The notes under the pieces are model-generated. The model did no database searches and had not been told where the DNA came from. It worked only from the letters and a program-made list of their open reading frames with translations. From positions 434,001-498,000 of the forward strand of contig NZ_CP137573.1 of the NCBI RefSeq assembly GCF_033343995.1: DNA of 64,000 nt, written 5' to 3'. How positions within the stretch are numbered: the first letter of the stretch is position 1; each line of letters opens with the position of its first letter. Position numbers and translations under genes: made by a program. Origin of the DNA: Streptomyces sp. HUAS YS2 (GTDB taxonomy: Bacteria > Actinomycetota > Actinomycetes > Streptomycetales > Streptomycetaceae). Below, piece by piece: positions 33,694 through 42,860 of this stretch.

Positions 33694-34113
33694 ATGGCCT
33701 CCGCCTCCGTCAGCCGCATCGTCCCCGCCTCCCCCGACAAGGTGTGGAACATCATCGGCGGCTTCGACTCCCTCCCCGACTGGCTCCCCTACATCCCCGA
33801 GAGCACCGCCCTCGAAGGCGGCCGCGTCCGCCGCCTGCGCAACCCCGAGGGCGGGATCATCATCGAGCGCCTCGTCGCCTTCAACGAGGCCGAGCGCCAC
33901 TACAGCTACGCCATCCTGGAAGCGCCGTTCCCCGTCAACGGCTACCTCTCCACGATCCGCGTCCACGCCGTCCCCGGCCAGGAGAACGCCGCCGAGGTCC
34001 AGTGGTCAGGCCGATTCAACCCTGACGGCGCTACCGAGGACGAGGCCGTGGCCCTGTTCACCACCATCTACCGCGACGGCCTCGACGCCCTCCACACCAC
34101 CCTCGCCGCCTGA
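33694..34113 (+). CDS. SRPBCC (START-like) protein
   Basis: The 139-residue protein MASASVSRIVPASPDKVWNIIGGFDSLPDWLPYIPESTALEGG with later YSYAILEAPFPVNGYLSTIRV is a polyketide-cyclase/dehydrase-type START fold that binds hydrophobic ligands. It is the last cassette gene, 30 bp after the second AKR, and is followed by the right inverted repeat. A ligand-binding or cyclase role is likely. Confidence 0.85.
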   Translation: MASASVSRIVPASPDKVWNIIGGFDSLPDWLPYIPESTALEGGRVRRLRNPEGGIIIERLVAFNEAERHYSYAILEAPFPVNGYLSTIRVHAVPGQENAAEVQWSGRFNPDGATEDEAVALFTTIYRDGLDALHTTLAA

Positions 34114-34176
34114 GACCCTCCTTCCTCCCGGGCGACACCCCGTAGCGGGCCATCCGGACTCCAAGATCATCCTGAG

Positions 34177-34201
34177 GCGGGTTTCTGGCGTATCCGGGTC
34201 A
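34177..34201. repeat. Right 25-bp inverted repeat of the reductase cassette
   Basis: It ends TTCTGGCGTATCCGGGTCA and matches the reverse complement of 28812-28836 except at one base. It sits 63 bp after the SRPBCC gene and 5 bp before the stop of the next minus-strand gene. Together the two repeats enclose 5.4 kb with seven genes. Confidence 0.8.
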
Positions 34202-34206
34202 TGCCC

Positions 34207-34953
34207 CTACTGGAGGCGGGTGGTGAGCCGGCCGTCCTCGTCGGAGAGGTCGGCGAGGCTGCAGACGACGGTGTCGGAGCCCAGCAGGTAGCCGGAGTGG
34301 TACGGGTACTGGACGTACGTCGTCCAGTACGTGCCCGAGGGCTGGGCGGCGGCCTTGGCCCGCAGCGGCGGGCGGCACAGCTCCGCCGCCCGGTGGCGGA
34401 CCTCGTCGTCCGTCCGGAGCAGGCCCGCCAACCGGAGCCGGGCGACGACCTCCGCAACGTGCGGGCGGTCACAGGCGCGCCGGATCGCGGTTCCGGGCGC
34501 CTCGCGGTCGACGTCGAAGCAGTCGCCGACGCGCAGCCGCTCGAACGCGACGGGCTCGCCCGCCGCGCGCCGCCCGTCCGCGCGCGGCCGCTCCGACCGC
34601 CCGGCGCGGGGACCGGGTGTGACCGGCGGCGTCGATGCCGTCGGGCTCGCAGAGTGGCGCGACGGGTGCGAGTCGGCCTTCCCCGCCGCGGACGGGGACG
34701 GGGACGGCAGCCGTGCCGGATCGCCGCCCGCCGCCGAGAGGTCGGGGGACGGCGTCCCCGGCCGCCGGAAGTCCGTGCTCTCGCCCGGCGTCGCCGGGGC
34801 GGGACGGCGAGCGTGGTCGTGCATGTCCTCGGCGCGCAGCGTGTCCCTGGCCGCCGCGACGGCGGCCACGACGAGCGCGGCCAGCACGAGGAGCACCAGC
34901 GGCCCGGGCATCAGGCGACGGTGCGGGCCGGAGGAGGAAGGTCGCTCAGCCAT
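34207..34953 (-). CDS. Membrane-anchored protein with Septum_form-like domain
   Basis: The 248-residue protein has one N-terminal transmembrane helix (PGPLVLLVLAALVVAAVAA, about 16-34), then a long Pro/Ser/Arg-rich extracellular linker (to about 130) and a cysteine-containing C-terminal domain starting FERLRVGDCFDVDREAPGTAIRRACDRPHVAEVVARL. That motif matches actinobacterial Septum_form domains. Paired cysteines suggest disulfides outside the membrane. The role is unknown and probably envelope related. Confidence 0.7.
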   Translation of the reverse strand: MAERPSSSGPHRRLMPGPLVLLVLAALVVAAVAAARDTLRAEDMHDHARRPAPATPGESTDFRRPGTPSPDLSAAGGDPARLPSPSPSAAGKADSHPSRHSASPTASTPPVTPGPRAGRSERPRADGRRAAGEPVAFERLRVGDCFDVDREAPGTAIRRACDRPHVAEVVARLRLAGLLRTDDEVRHRAAELCRPPLRAKAAAQPSGTYWTTYVQYPYHSGYLLGSDTVVCSLADLSDEDGRLTTRLQ

Positions 34954-35151
34954 GAGGAAAGAGTGACCGGTGCCCCGGCGACCCGCGAGACCGGGTCGGC
35001 AGTTACGGCCCCGGCCGTACGCAATCGTGACATTCGAGGGCGCGAATCCACCCGAAACACCCTCAGCGGCGGGTGTCCTCCCGCCTGCACGCCTGTTCGC
35101 CAGCGGGCCTCACCCATAAGATCCGGCCATGACCGCACCCGCAGGACCGTG

Positions 35152-36339
35152 GTGAGCGCGCGCAGACCGCCGCCGGCCGCGGAGAACACCCAGCAGGGGA
35201 TCCGGCGGCGCAACCTCTCCCTCGTGCTGCGCACCGTGGCCGACCACGGGCCGCTGTCCCGGGCCGCCGTGGCCGGACGGATCGGGCTCACGCGGGCCGC
35301 GGTCTCCTCGCTGGTCGACGAGTTGATCCGGGCGGGCCTGCTGACGGAATTGGGGCTCGAGCAGTCCGGCGCGGTCGGCCGCCCCGGCAGCGCGCTGTCG
35401 CCGAGCGACCGCGGCCCGTGCGGCATCGGCGCCGAGGTGGGAATGGACCGGCTCGCCGCGATCGCCGTGGACCTGCGGGGCGACGTACGCGCCCGGGTGA
35501 CGACCGAGGTCGACAACCGGAGCCGTCCGGCGGAGGCCGTGCTGGCCGAACTCGCCGCGCTGATCGACCGGGTGAGCGGCGACGCGCGGGCCGAGGGACT
35601 GCGACCGGCGGGGGTCGCGGTCGCCGTGCCGGGTCTCATCGCCCGCGACACCCGTACCGTCGTCCGCGCGCCGAACCTCGGCTGGCGCGACGTGGACCTG
35701 GGCGCGCACCTGCCGTACGGGTCCGCGCTGACGGTCGACAACGAGGCCAACGCCGGCGCGCTCGCCGAGCTCTGGCTGTCGGGCGTCACGGGCGACTTCG
35801 TCCATGTCTCGGCGGAGACCGGGATCGGCGCGGCCGTCGTCGTCGAGGGCCGGCTGCTGCGCGGCACGCACGGCTTCGCGGGCGAGCTGGGACACGTACC
35901 GGTGTGGCCGGACGGCCCGAAGTGCGCCTGCGGCGGGCGGGGTTGCCTGGAGCAGTACGCGGGCGAGGAGGCGCTGTCGCGGGCCGCGGGTCTCACCGCG
36001 CAGGGCCGCCCGGCGGCGCTGCTGCGGACGCTCGCGGACGCTGGTGACCCGGCGGCCCGCAGGGCGTTGCGGGCCGCGGGCACCGCGCTCGGCATCGCCC
36101 TGGCCGGGGCGGTGAACCTGCTCGACCCGCGCGCGGTGGTTCTCGGCGGCACGCTGACCGGCCTCGCGCCCTGGCTCCTGCCGTCCCTGGAGCGCGAGTT
36201 GACCCGCCGGACGGCTCGGGACGGAAGGCCCGTGCTGACGGTCTCCCGGCTCGGCACGGAGGGCCCGCTGCTGGGCGCGGCCCACTCCGTGGTCCGTGCC
36301 GTGCTCGACGACCCGGCGGGGCACGGGGGCGGCGGCTGA
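35152..36339 (+). CDS. ROK-family transcriptional repressor
   Basis: The 395-residue protein has an N-terminal winged helix (NLSLVLRTVADHGPLSRAAVAGRIGLTRAAVSSLVDELIRAGLLTELG) and a ROK domain with VDNEANAGALAEL and the zinc motif CACGGRGCLEQY. Such proteins (NagC/XylR/Mlc-like) bind a sugar ligand and repress uptake or catabolic genes. I start at the second of two adjacent GTG codons because AGGA spacing fits it. No sugar operon is adjacent, so the regulon lies elsewhere. Confidence 0.88.
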   Translation: MSARRPPPAAENTQQGIRRRNLSLVLRTVADHGPLSRAAVAGRIGLTRAAVSSLVDELIRAGLLTELGLEQSGAVGRPGSALSPSDRGPCGIGAEVGMDRLAAIAVDLRGDVRARVTTEVDNRSRPAEAVLAELAALIDRVSGDARAEGLRPAGVAVAVPGLIARDTRTVVRAPNLGWRDVDLGAHLPYGSALTVDNEANAGALAELWLSGVTGDFVHVSAETGIGAAVVVEGRLLRGTHGFAGELGHVPVWPDGPKCACGGRGCLEQYAGEEALSRAAGLTAQGRPAALLRTLADAGDPAARRALRAAGTALGIALAGAVNLLDPRAVVLGGTLTGLAPWLLPSLERELTRRTARDGRPVLTVSRLGTEGPLLGAAHSVVRAVLDDPAGHGGGG

Positions 36340-36365
36340 GCCGACGCCCCGGTGCCCGTGCATCG

Positions 36366-37223
36366 CTACTGCAGGCCGAGCTGCCGCTCCGCCGCCTCGA
36401 CGGTCTGGGCCAGCAGGACGGCGATCGTCACCGGGCCGACGCCGCCCGGGACCGGGGTGATCAAGGAGGCGCGCTCGGCGGCGGACGCGAAGTCGACGTC
36501 GCCGATGTTGCCCGGGTTGTAGCCGGCGTCGATCACGACGGCGCCCGGCTTGATGTCCTCGCCCTTGATGAAGGCCGGCTTGCCGACCGCGGCGACGAGG
36601 ATATCGGCCTCGCGCACGATCGAAGAGAGCTCGGTGGTGCGGGAGTGGCAGTAGGTGACGGTGGCGTCGCGGCCGAGGAGGAGCAGACCGGCCGGCTTGC
36701 CGAGGATCGCGCTGCGGCCCACGACGACGGCGCGCTTGCCGCTGAGCCCGACCTCGTACGCGTCGAGCAGTCGCATGATGCCGCCCGGGGTGCAGGAGAC
36801 GAAGCCCGGCAGCCCGAAGCCCATCGCCGCGAAGGACGCCATGGTGACGCCGTCGACGTCCTTCTCCGGGACGATGGCCTCGAAGGCGGCGCGCTCGTCG
36901 ATGTGCGGGCCGACGGGGTGCTGGAGCAGGATGCCGTGGACCTCGGGGTCGGCGGACAGCGCGGTGATCGCGGCGACGAGCTCCTCGGTGGTGGTGGCCG
37001 CGGGCAGCTCGACGTGCCGGGAGCGGATTCCGGCCTTCGCGCAGCGGTTCCGCTTCATCTTCACGTACGTGACAGAGGCCGGGTCCTCGCCGACGAGCAC
37101 GGTGGCGAGGCACGGCGTCACACCGGTGCGGCGGGTGATCTCGGCGGCGCGGGCGGCGGTTTCCTCGGCCGTGCGACGGGCGAGCGCGGTGCCGTCCATG
37201 AGGGACACGGTGCTGGTGGACAT
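36366..37223 (-). CDS. folD: Methylenetetrahydrofolate dehydrogenase/cyclohydrolase FolD
   Basis: The 285-residue bifunctional enzyme interconverts methylene-, methenyl- and 10-formyl-tetrahydrofolate, using NADP. It shows the catalytic Tyr/Lys pair in SVTYVKMKRN (Tyr53, Lys57), GILLQHPVGPH, the PEKDVDGV loop, VVVGRSAILGKPAG and PVPGGVGPVT. The standard Pro-Leu-Pro of the HPLPxH motif reads HPVGPH, a common actinobacterial variant. AGGAG six bases before ATG fixes the start. A ZTP riboswitch precedes it. It converges on the ROK gene. Confidence 0.96.
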   Translation of the reverse strand: MSTSTVSLMDGTALARRTAEETAARAAEITRRTGVTPCLATVLVGEDPASVTYVKMKRNRCAKAGIRSRHVELPAATTTEELVAAITALSADPEVHGILLQHPVGPHIDERAAFEAIVPEKDVDGVTMASFAAMGFGLPGFVSCTPGGIMRLLDAYEVGLSGKRAVVVGRSAILGKPAGLLLLGRDATVTYCHSRTTELSSIVREADILVAAVGKPAFIKGEDIKPGAVVIDAGYNPGNIGDVDFASAAERASLITPVPGGVGPVTIAVLLAQTVEAAERQLGLQ

Positions 37224-37253
37224 GGGCCACTCCTGGGATGCGACTTCGATGGG

Positions 37254-37342
37254 AATCGCCCAGGCGCGCGGCAGTCGGACCTCGGTCCGTCGGGCCGCTC
37301 CCCGGTGGTGATCCACCCAAGCGCCAGTCACGGCCCGAGGCC
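37254..37342 (-). ncRNA. ZTP (pfl) riboswitch of folD
   Basis: Read on the minus strand the leader contains GGCCGTGACTGGCG, then a short variable hairpin with GTGGA/ACCACCGGGGAGCGG, a linker, and CGCGCGCCTGGGCG. These are the conserved blocks of the pfl motif, which binds ZMP/ZTP and induces one-carbon genes when 10-formyl-THF is short. Placement 30 bases before the folD start is the classical arrangement. The variable linker contains a GGACCGAGGTCC hairpin. Confidence 0.92.
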
Positions 37343-37481
37343 CACTCTACGTGACCGGCACCGTGGCGGACCGGCCAGGGCCGGGCCGGGGCCGTGCCGG
37401 GACGCTTGTCGGCGGGCGGCTCCGGCACCACGATGGCGGCCACGGGGACGACGGGCTTGACGACCTCGGCGGGAGGCCGAT

Positions 37482-38765
37482 GTGAGCGACACCTGGGCGG
37501 CGGGGCGGGAGCCGGACGTACGGGCGGTGCGCCGGGCGCACGAGGTGTTCACCTCGGGCGGCGAGCTGCGCCGCCCGCCGGTGCGCGAGCTGGTCGCCGC
37601 GTCGTGGCGGCGCTCGGCGCGGGCCCGGGTCAGCCCGGACGGGGCGGCGTGCGTGGAACTGGGCGACGGCGACCTCGCCGCGTACCGGGAGGGGCATCCG
37701 CTGGCGGCCGCGATGCCGGTGATCCGCGAGCTGATGGGCGCGTACGCGACGGACGGGGAGCACCTTCTCGCGGTCTGCGACGCGGCGGGCCGGATGCTGT
37801 GGGTGGAGGGCCACCCCACCACGCTGCGCAGGGCGGACGGCATGAACTTCGTGGCGGGCGCCCGCTGGTCGGAGTCGGCGGCCGGGACGAACGCGCCCGG
37901 CACCGCGATCGCCGTGGACCGTCCGGTGCAGGTCTTCGCCGCCGAACACTTCCGGCGGCGGGTGCAGGCGTGGACGTGCGCGGCCGCCCCGGTCCACGAT
38001 CCGCACACCGGCCGGCTGCTCGGCGCGGTCGACATCACCGGCGGCGACGGGCTCGCCCATCCGCACAGCCTGGCGTTCGTGCAGGCGGTGGCGCGGGCGG
38101 CGGAGTCGCAGCTGGCGCTGCGTGCTCCGGCGGTCCGCGCCGACCGGCTGCGGCTGACCGCGCTCGGCCGGGACGAGGCGCTGCTGCGGACGGGTGGCCG
38201 GACGTTGCGGCTGAGCCGCCGGCACAGCGAGATCCTGGTCGTGCTGGCCCACCGCCCGGAGGGCGTGACCGGCGACGAACTGCTGGCGCAGCTGTACGAG
38301 GACGAGTCGGTCACCCCGGTGACGCTGCGCGCGGAACTGTCCCGGCTGCGCGGGCTGCTCGGCCCCGAGGCGCTCCGCTCGCGCCCGTACCGCCTCTCGA
38401 CGGAGGTGGACGCGGACTTCGCCGCGGTCGACCGCCGGCTGGCCTCCGGCGCGGTCGCGGCCGCACTCGGCGGCTACCCGGGGCCGCTGCTGCCGGGTTC
38501 GCGCGCGCCCGGCGTCGTACGGCTGCGGGAGCGGCTCGCTGACCGGCTGCGGGCGGCGCTGGCGGACCGGGCGGATCCGGGGCTGCTCGCGGACTGGGCG
38601 TACAGCGCGTGGGGCGAGGACGACGTGGAGATGTGGCGGGCGCTGGCGGCGGCGGTCCCGGCCGCGCAGCGGCCTCCGGTGCTGGCCCGGCTGCACGCCC
38701 TGGACGCGGAACTGTCCGCGGGCGCAACGGGGTTGCAACGTCCGGGTCCGCACACTCGGCGGTGA
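37482..38765 (+). CDS. GAF-domain, AcoR-like regulator without AAA domain
   Basis: The 427-residue protein resembles the N-terminal half of sigma-54 activators: VRELVAASWRRSARARV, a GAF domain (about 75-205; DGMNFVAGARWSESAAGTNAPGTAIA), then a helix-turn-helix region with LSRRHSEILVVLAHRPEGVTGDELLAQLYEDESVTPVTLRAELSRLRGLLG. No AAA+ module is present, as expected in actinobacteria. It lies 45 bp upstream of the aldehyde dehydrogenase in the same direction and probably activates it in response to an alcohol or aldehyde. Confidence 0.85.
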   Translation: MSDTWAAGREPDVRAVRRAHEVFTSGGELRRPPVRELVAASWRRSARARVSPDGAACVELGDGDLAAYREGHPLAAAMPVIRELMGAYATDGEHLLAVCDAAGRMLWVEGHPTTLRRADGMNFVAGARWSESAAGTNAPGTAIAVDRPVQVFAAEHFRRRVQAWTCAAAPVHDPHTGRLLGAVDITGGDGLAHPHSLAFVQAVARAAESQLALRAPAVRADRLRLTALGRDEALLRTGGRTLRLSRRHSEILVVLAHRPEGVTGDELLAQLYEDESVTPVTLRAELSRLRGLLGPEALRSRPYRLSTEVDADFAAVDRRLASGAVAAALGGYPGPLLPGSRAPGVVRLRERLADRLRAALADRADPGLLADWAYSAWGEDDVEMWRALAAAVPAAQRPPVLARLHALDAELSAGATGLQRPGPHTRR

Positions 38766-38810
38766 GCGCCGGCCAGGGACGGCCGGCGCGGCCCGAAGGA
38801 GGCCCCGCAG

Positions 38811-40334
<1,524 letters not shown>

Positions 40335-40690
40335 CGACACGAAGGAAGGCACCTGAACTGGGCTTTCGCACACCAGCAGCCCCTCGCGTGCCCCGCCCGT
40401 GAAAGGGCCGCGTTCACGTCGAAACTCCCCGGCCGGGCAGCGGAGCCGGAACGGGCGCCGGCGAGTTCGGCGTCGACCGGGATGCCGTGCGCCGGTGATC
40501 GTGAGGCAACGGCAGGGTGACGGGGGCGGGGCCTTGCCCGTGGCGGCGGCAGGACCCTGATGTCGGGTCTTCGGGGACGGTCCCTCGGAGACCCGACGCT
40601 TCCCGTTGAGCGCGAACCGGGGCAGGGAATGCCTCGGCCCTTCGCCACCGCATGGTCCCGAGTGGCGCACCTCAGGCCGGACCGGACTAG
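40335..40690. other. Non-coding gap after aldehyde dehydrogenase
   Basis: No supported gene is present. A 9-bp stem (40562-40570 with 40589-40597, GTCGGGTCT/AGACCCGAC) could act as a weak terminator. From here rightward the window becomes accessory in character. Confidence 0.5.
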
Positions 40691-41036
40691 CTAGCCAGAT
40701 GCGTCGTACGCGGACCCTGTCACGGGGCTGATGAACGGGAGCCCGGCGGCGAACGCCGCGGTGCGCAGGGTGGTGTCGGTGTTGACGATGCTCGCGGCGG
40801 GGCTGTCGGTCGGGTCCAGCAGCCGATGACGGTGATCGGGCAGTTCGGCAAGCGGGTCTTGAGCTGGGTGTACAGCGCGTCGGCCGCCCCGGCGATCGTG
40901 GGCCGGCTGCCGCGGTTGTCGTTGTGGCCGCCCCAGACGATAAGCCGGGCGGGGTTCCATGCGATGACGTCGGCGGCCGCGCGGGCGCCGAACGTGACGT
41001 CCGAGCCGGGGGTGATGTAGGCCTCTGGGTTCGACC
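40691..41036 (-). pseudogene. SGNH/GDSL hydrolase fragment, frameshifted
   Basis: On the minus strand a first frame reads YITPGSDVTFGARAAADVI, AWNPARLIVWGGHNDNRG and LYTQLKTRLPNCPITVIG. Near 40825 the reading moves to another frame, SPAASIVNTDTTLRTAAFAAG then LPFISPVTGSAYDASG, ending at a stop at 40691. Together these are the middle and late parts of a bacterial SGNH esterase (block III WGGHND). The N-terminal GDS block is missing, so the copy is both truncated and frameshifted. Confidence 0.7.
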
Positions 41037-41055
41037 GCGGTCCTGGGAGAACCAG

Positions 41056-41427
41056 TCAGGCCACCGGGCGGATCAGGCCGCCGGCCTTCTGCCGAAGTGC
41101 AGCTTCCAGCCGATCGCGGGTCTCGGTCTGGGCGGCGATCCGCTCGTTGAGGACTGCCAGTCGTTCCAATGCAACACGCAGACCCGTGTCCGAGGGCGAT
41201 GCGGCAGCCACATCACCATCCAGGCACGGCAGGAACACACGCACGTCGTCCAAGGTGAGCCCGGCGGCCAGCAGGTAGCGGATGTTGCGGACCCGCAGCA
41301 CTGACTGCTCGTCGTAGATGCGGTAGCCATTGGCGGCCCGCTCGGAGGAGATCAGGCCCGCCTGCTCGTAGTGCCGCAGCGCACGGGCGGTCGTCCCGGT
41401 CGCTTTGGCCAGCTCGCCGATCTGCAT
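41056..41427 (-). CDS. MerR-family regulator
   Basis: The 123-residue protein starts MQIGELAKATGTTARALRHYEQAGLISSERAANGYRIYDE and has a coiled-coil dimer helix (VALERLAVLNERIAAQTETRDRLEAAL). A GGGAGG precedes ATG 41427. It has no metal-ligand cysteine pattern; one Cys occurs in VFLPCLDGD. It is encoded 26 bp after the SDR gene and likely autoregulates through the palindrome at 42228-42249. Confidence 0.88.
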   Translation of the reverse strand: MQIGELAKATGTTARALRHYEQAGLISSERAANGYRIYDEQSVLRVRNIRYLLAAGLTLDDVRVFLPCLDGDVAAASPSDTGLRVALERLAVLNERIAAQTETRDRLEAALRQKAGGLIRPVA

Positions 41428-41453
41428 CCGTCCCACCTCCCGGGCCACTTTTA

Positions 41454-42221
41454 TCACGCCACGACGGCTCCGCCGTCGACCGGGAGTACGACTCCGGTGA
41501 CGAACGACGCCTCCGGTGCAGCAAGCTGGGTGACCGCCCAGGCCACCTCCTCGGGTCGGCCGATCCGGCCCAGCGGGGTGTGTGCCAACTGCCATTCCCG
41601 TACTGCGGCCGTTCGCTCCGGCGTCAGGCCCTGATGTTCGCCGATGGGGGTGTCGATCGCGCCGGGGGCGACAGCCACGACCCGGATCCCACGGGGTGCC
41701 AGCTCGACCGCCCAGCTGCGGGTCAGCAATTCCAGGGCGGTCTTGGTCGCGGCATAGACCGAGCTGCCCGGCCAGGCCCGCTGCCCCACCGACGTGCTGA
41801 CATTGAGAATCACCCCGCCCGACGCCTCCAGGAGCGGCAGCGCTGCCTGGGCCAGCAGGATGGGGGCGATGAGGTTGGTGGCAAGCTGCGCCGCGATCAT
41901 CTCCGGCGTCAGCGTGCCGAGGGTGCCGCTGCGCACGATGCCGGCGTTGTTGACCAGCACGTCCAGCCGGCCATGTGTCTCCCGTACAGCGTGGATGATT
42001 CGCTCGGGCTCGCCCCCGGCGGTGATGTCGGCGGCCAGCGGCTTGATCCGGCCGTGCCCGGCAGCGGTCTCCTTGAGCGGTTCCGTGCGCCGTCCGATCG
42101 CGACTACGTGGGCGCCCTCGGCGGCGAAGGCGCGGGCGGTGGCCCGGCCGATCCCGGTGCCCGCCCCGGTGATGGCGACGACCCTGCTGCTCTGTGGTGC
42201 GGTGCTGTTCATGCCGGTCAT
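41454..42221 (-). CDS. Short-chain dehydrogenase/reductase
   Basis: The 255-residue Rossmann SDR has cofactor motif GAGTGIGRA, NNAG, Ser in NVSTSVGQR and the YAATK catalytic Tyr/Lys; the C-terminus has PGAIDTPIG and PVDGGAVVA. The Arg in AIGRRTEPL suggests NADP(H). Two starts are possible, ATG 42221 and ATG 42212. The promoter geometry (see operator entry) would put the transcript start near the second, so translation may be leaderless from 42212. It forms an operon with the MerR gene. Confidence 0.9.
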   Translation of the reverse strand: MTGMNSTAPQSSRVVAITGAGTGIGRATARAFAAEGAHVVAIGRRTEPLKETAAGHGRIKPLAADITAGGEPERIIHAVRETHGRLDVLVNNAGIVRSGTLGTLTPEMIAAQLATNLIAPILLAQAALPLLEASGGVILNVSTSVGQRAWPGSSVYAATKTALELLTRSWAVELAPRGIRVVAVAPGAIDTPIGEHQGLTPERTAAVREWQLAHTPLGRIGRPEEVAWAVTQLAAPEASFVTGVVLPVDGGAVVA

Positions 42222-42227
42222 CGTTCA

Positions 42228-42249
42228 ACCCTGCCGCCAGCGGCAAGGT
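42228..42249 (-). promoter_or_regulatory. MerR-type operator/promoter of the SDR-merR operon
   Basis: On the minus strand, -35 TTGACC (42247-42252) is followed by ACCTTGCCGC-TGG-CGGCAGGGT, a near-perfect inverted repeat filling the stretched spacer typical of MerR-controlled promoters. The -10 would lie at 42222-42227, only a few bases from the start codons. Confidence 0.7.
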
Positions 42250-42252
42250 CAA

Positions 42253-42860
42253 GCAGCTGTCCTCGTGCGACCAGCGGTCAACGGTCCACCGGGGACCGGC
42301 CACCAGACCCGTGTGCTGCCCTCTCTCGTCGGCGTGATCCGGGGTGTCGAAGACATCCGCTGCCGGGTCAGCGGTCTGATCAGTAGTCATGGCGGACTGA
42401 CGACCGGCGCCGCCGGGCGTACTGACACTCAGTCGATCGGCGAGACCAACCACCCCATCGACCATGAACCGGGATTTCCTGTACGCGTCCCCGACGGACG
42501 TTCAGGGGATGCACGGCACAACCGTGTTCCGTACCTTCGATGTCGGCGCCCGGACAGGACGGTGCGCCACGTCGGGCCCGTCTCGCGTCCCTCGCACGTA
42601 CGCGAGGCCGGTCGTGACTCTCCAACCGGCCCTCGGTGGTGGTCGCGCGGCGGAGGTCCTTGCGGTGGAGCTGCTCGTCGTCAGGCCCGGCGCCGGAGAG
42701 GTCCCCCAGCCCTCGAGGCTGGTCTGCTCGCCCTCCTGCGAAGGGCTGGAGGCTGACGTCGGCGGGCACGAGGATCCGTCCGTATCTCCGGCACCGCCGT
42801 CTTGGCCGGAGGATCCCCGAAGGGTGGCACTCGAAGCAGACATGCCAAACTGTCGGCCCT
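42253..42860. other. Gap without a recognised gene
   Basis: About 600 bp carry several open frames on both strands, but none has a recognisable domain, a good ribosome site or a consistent codon pattern. Degraded coding sequence is possible. Confidence 0.4.
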
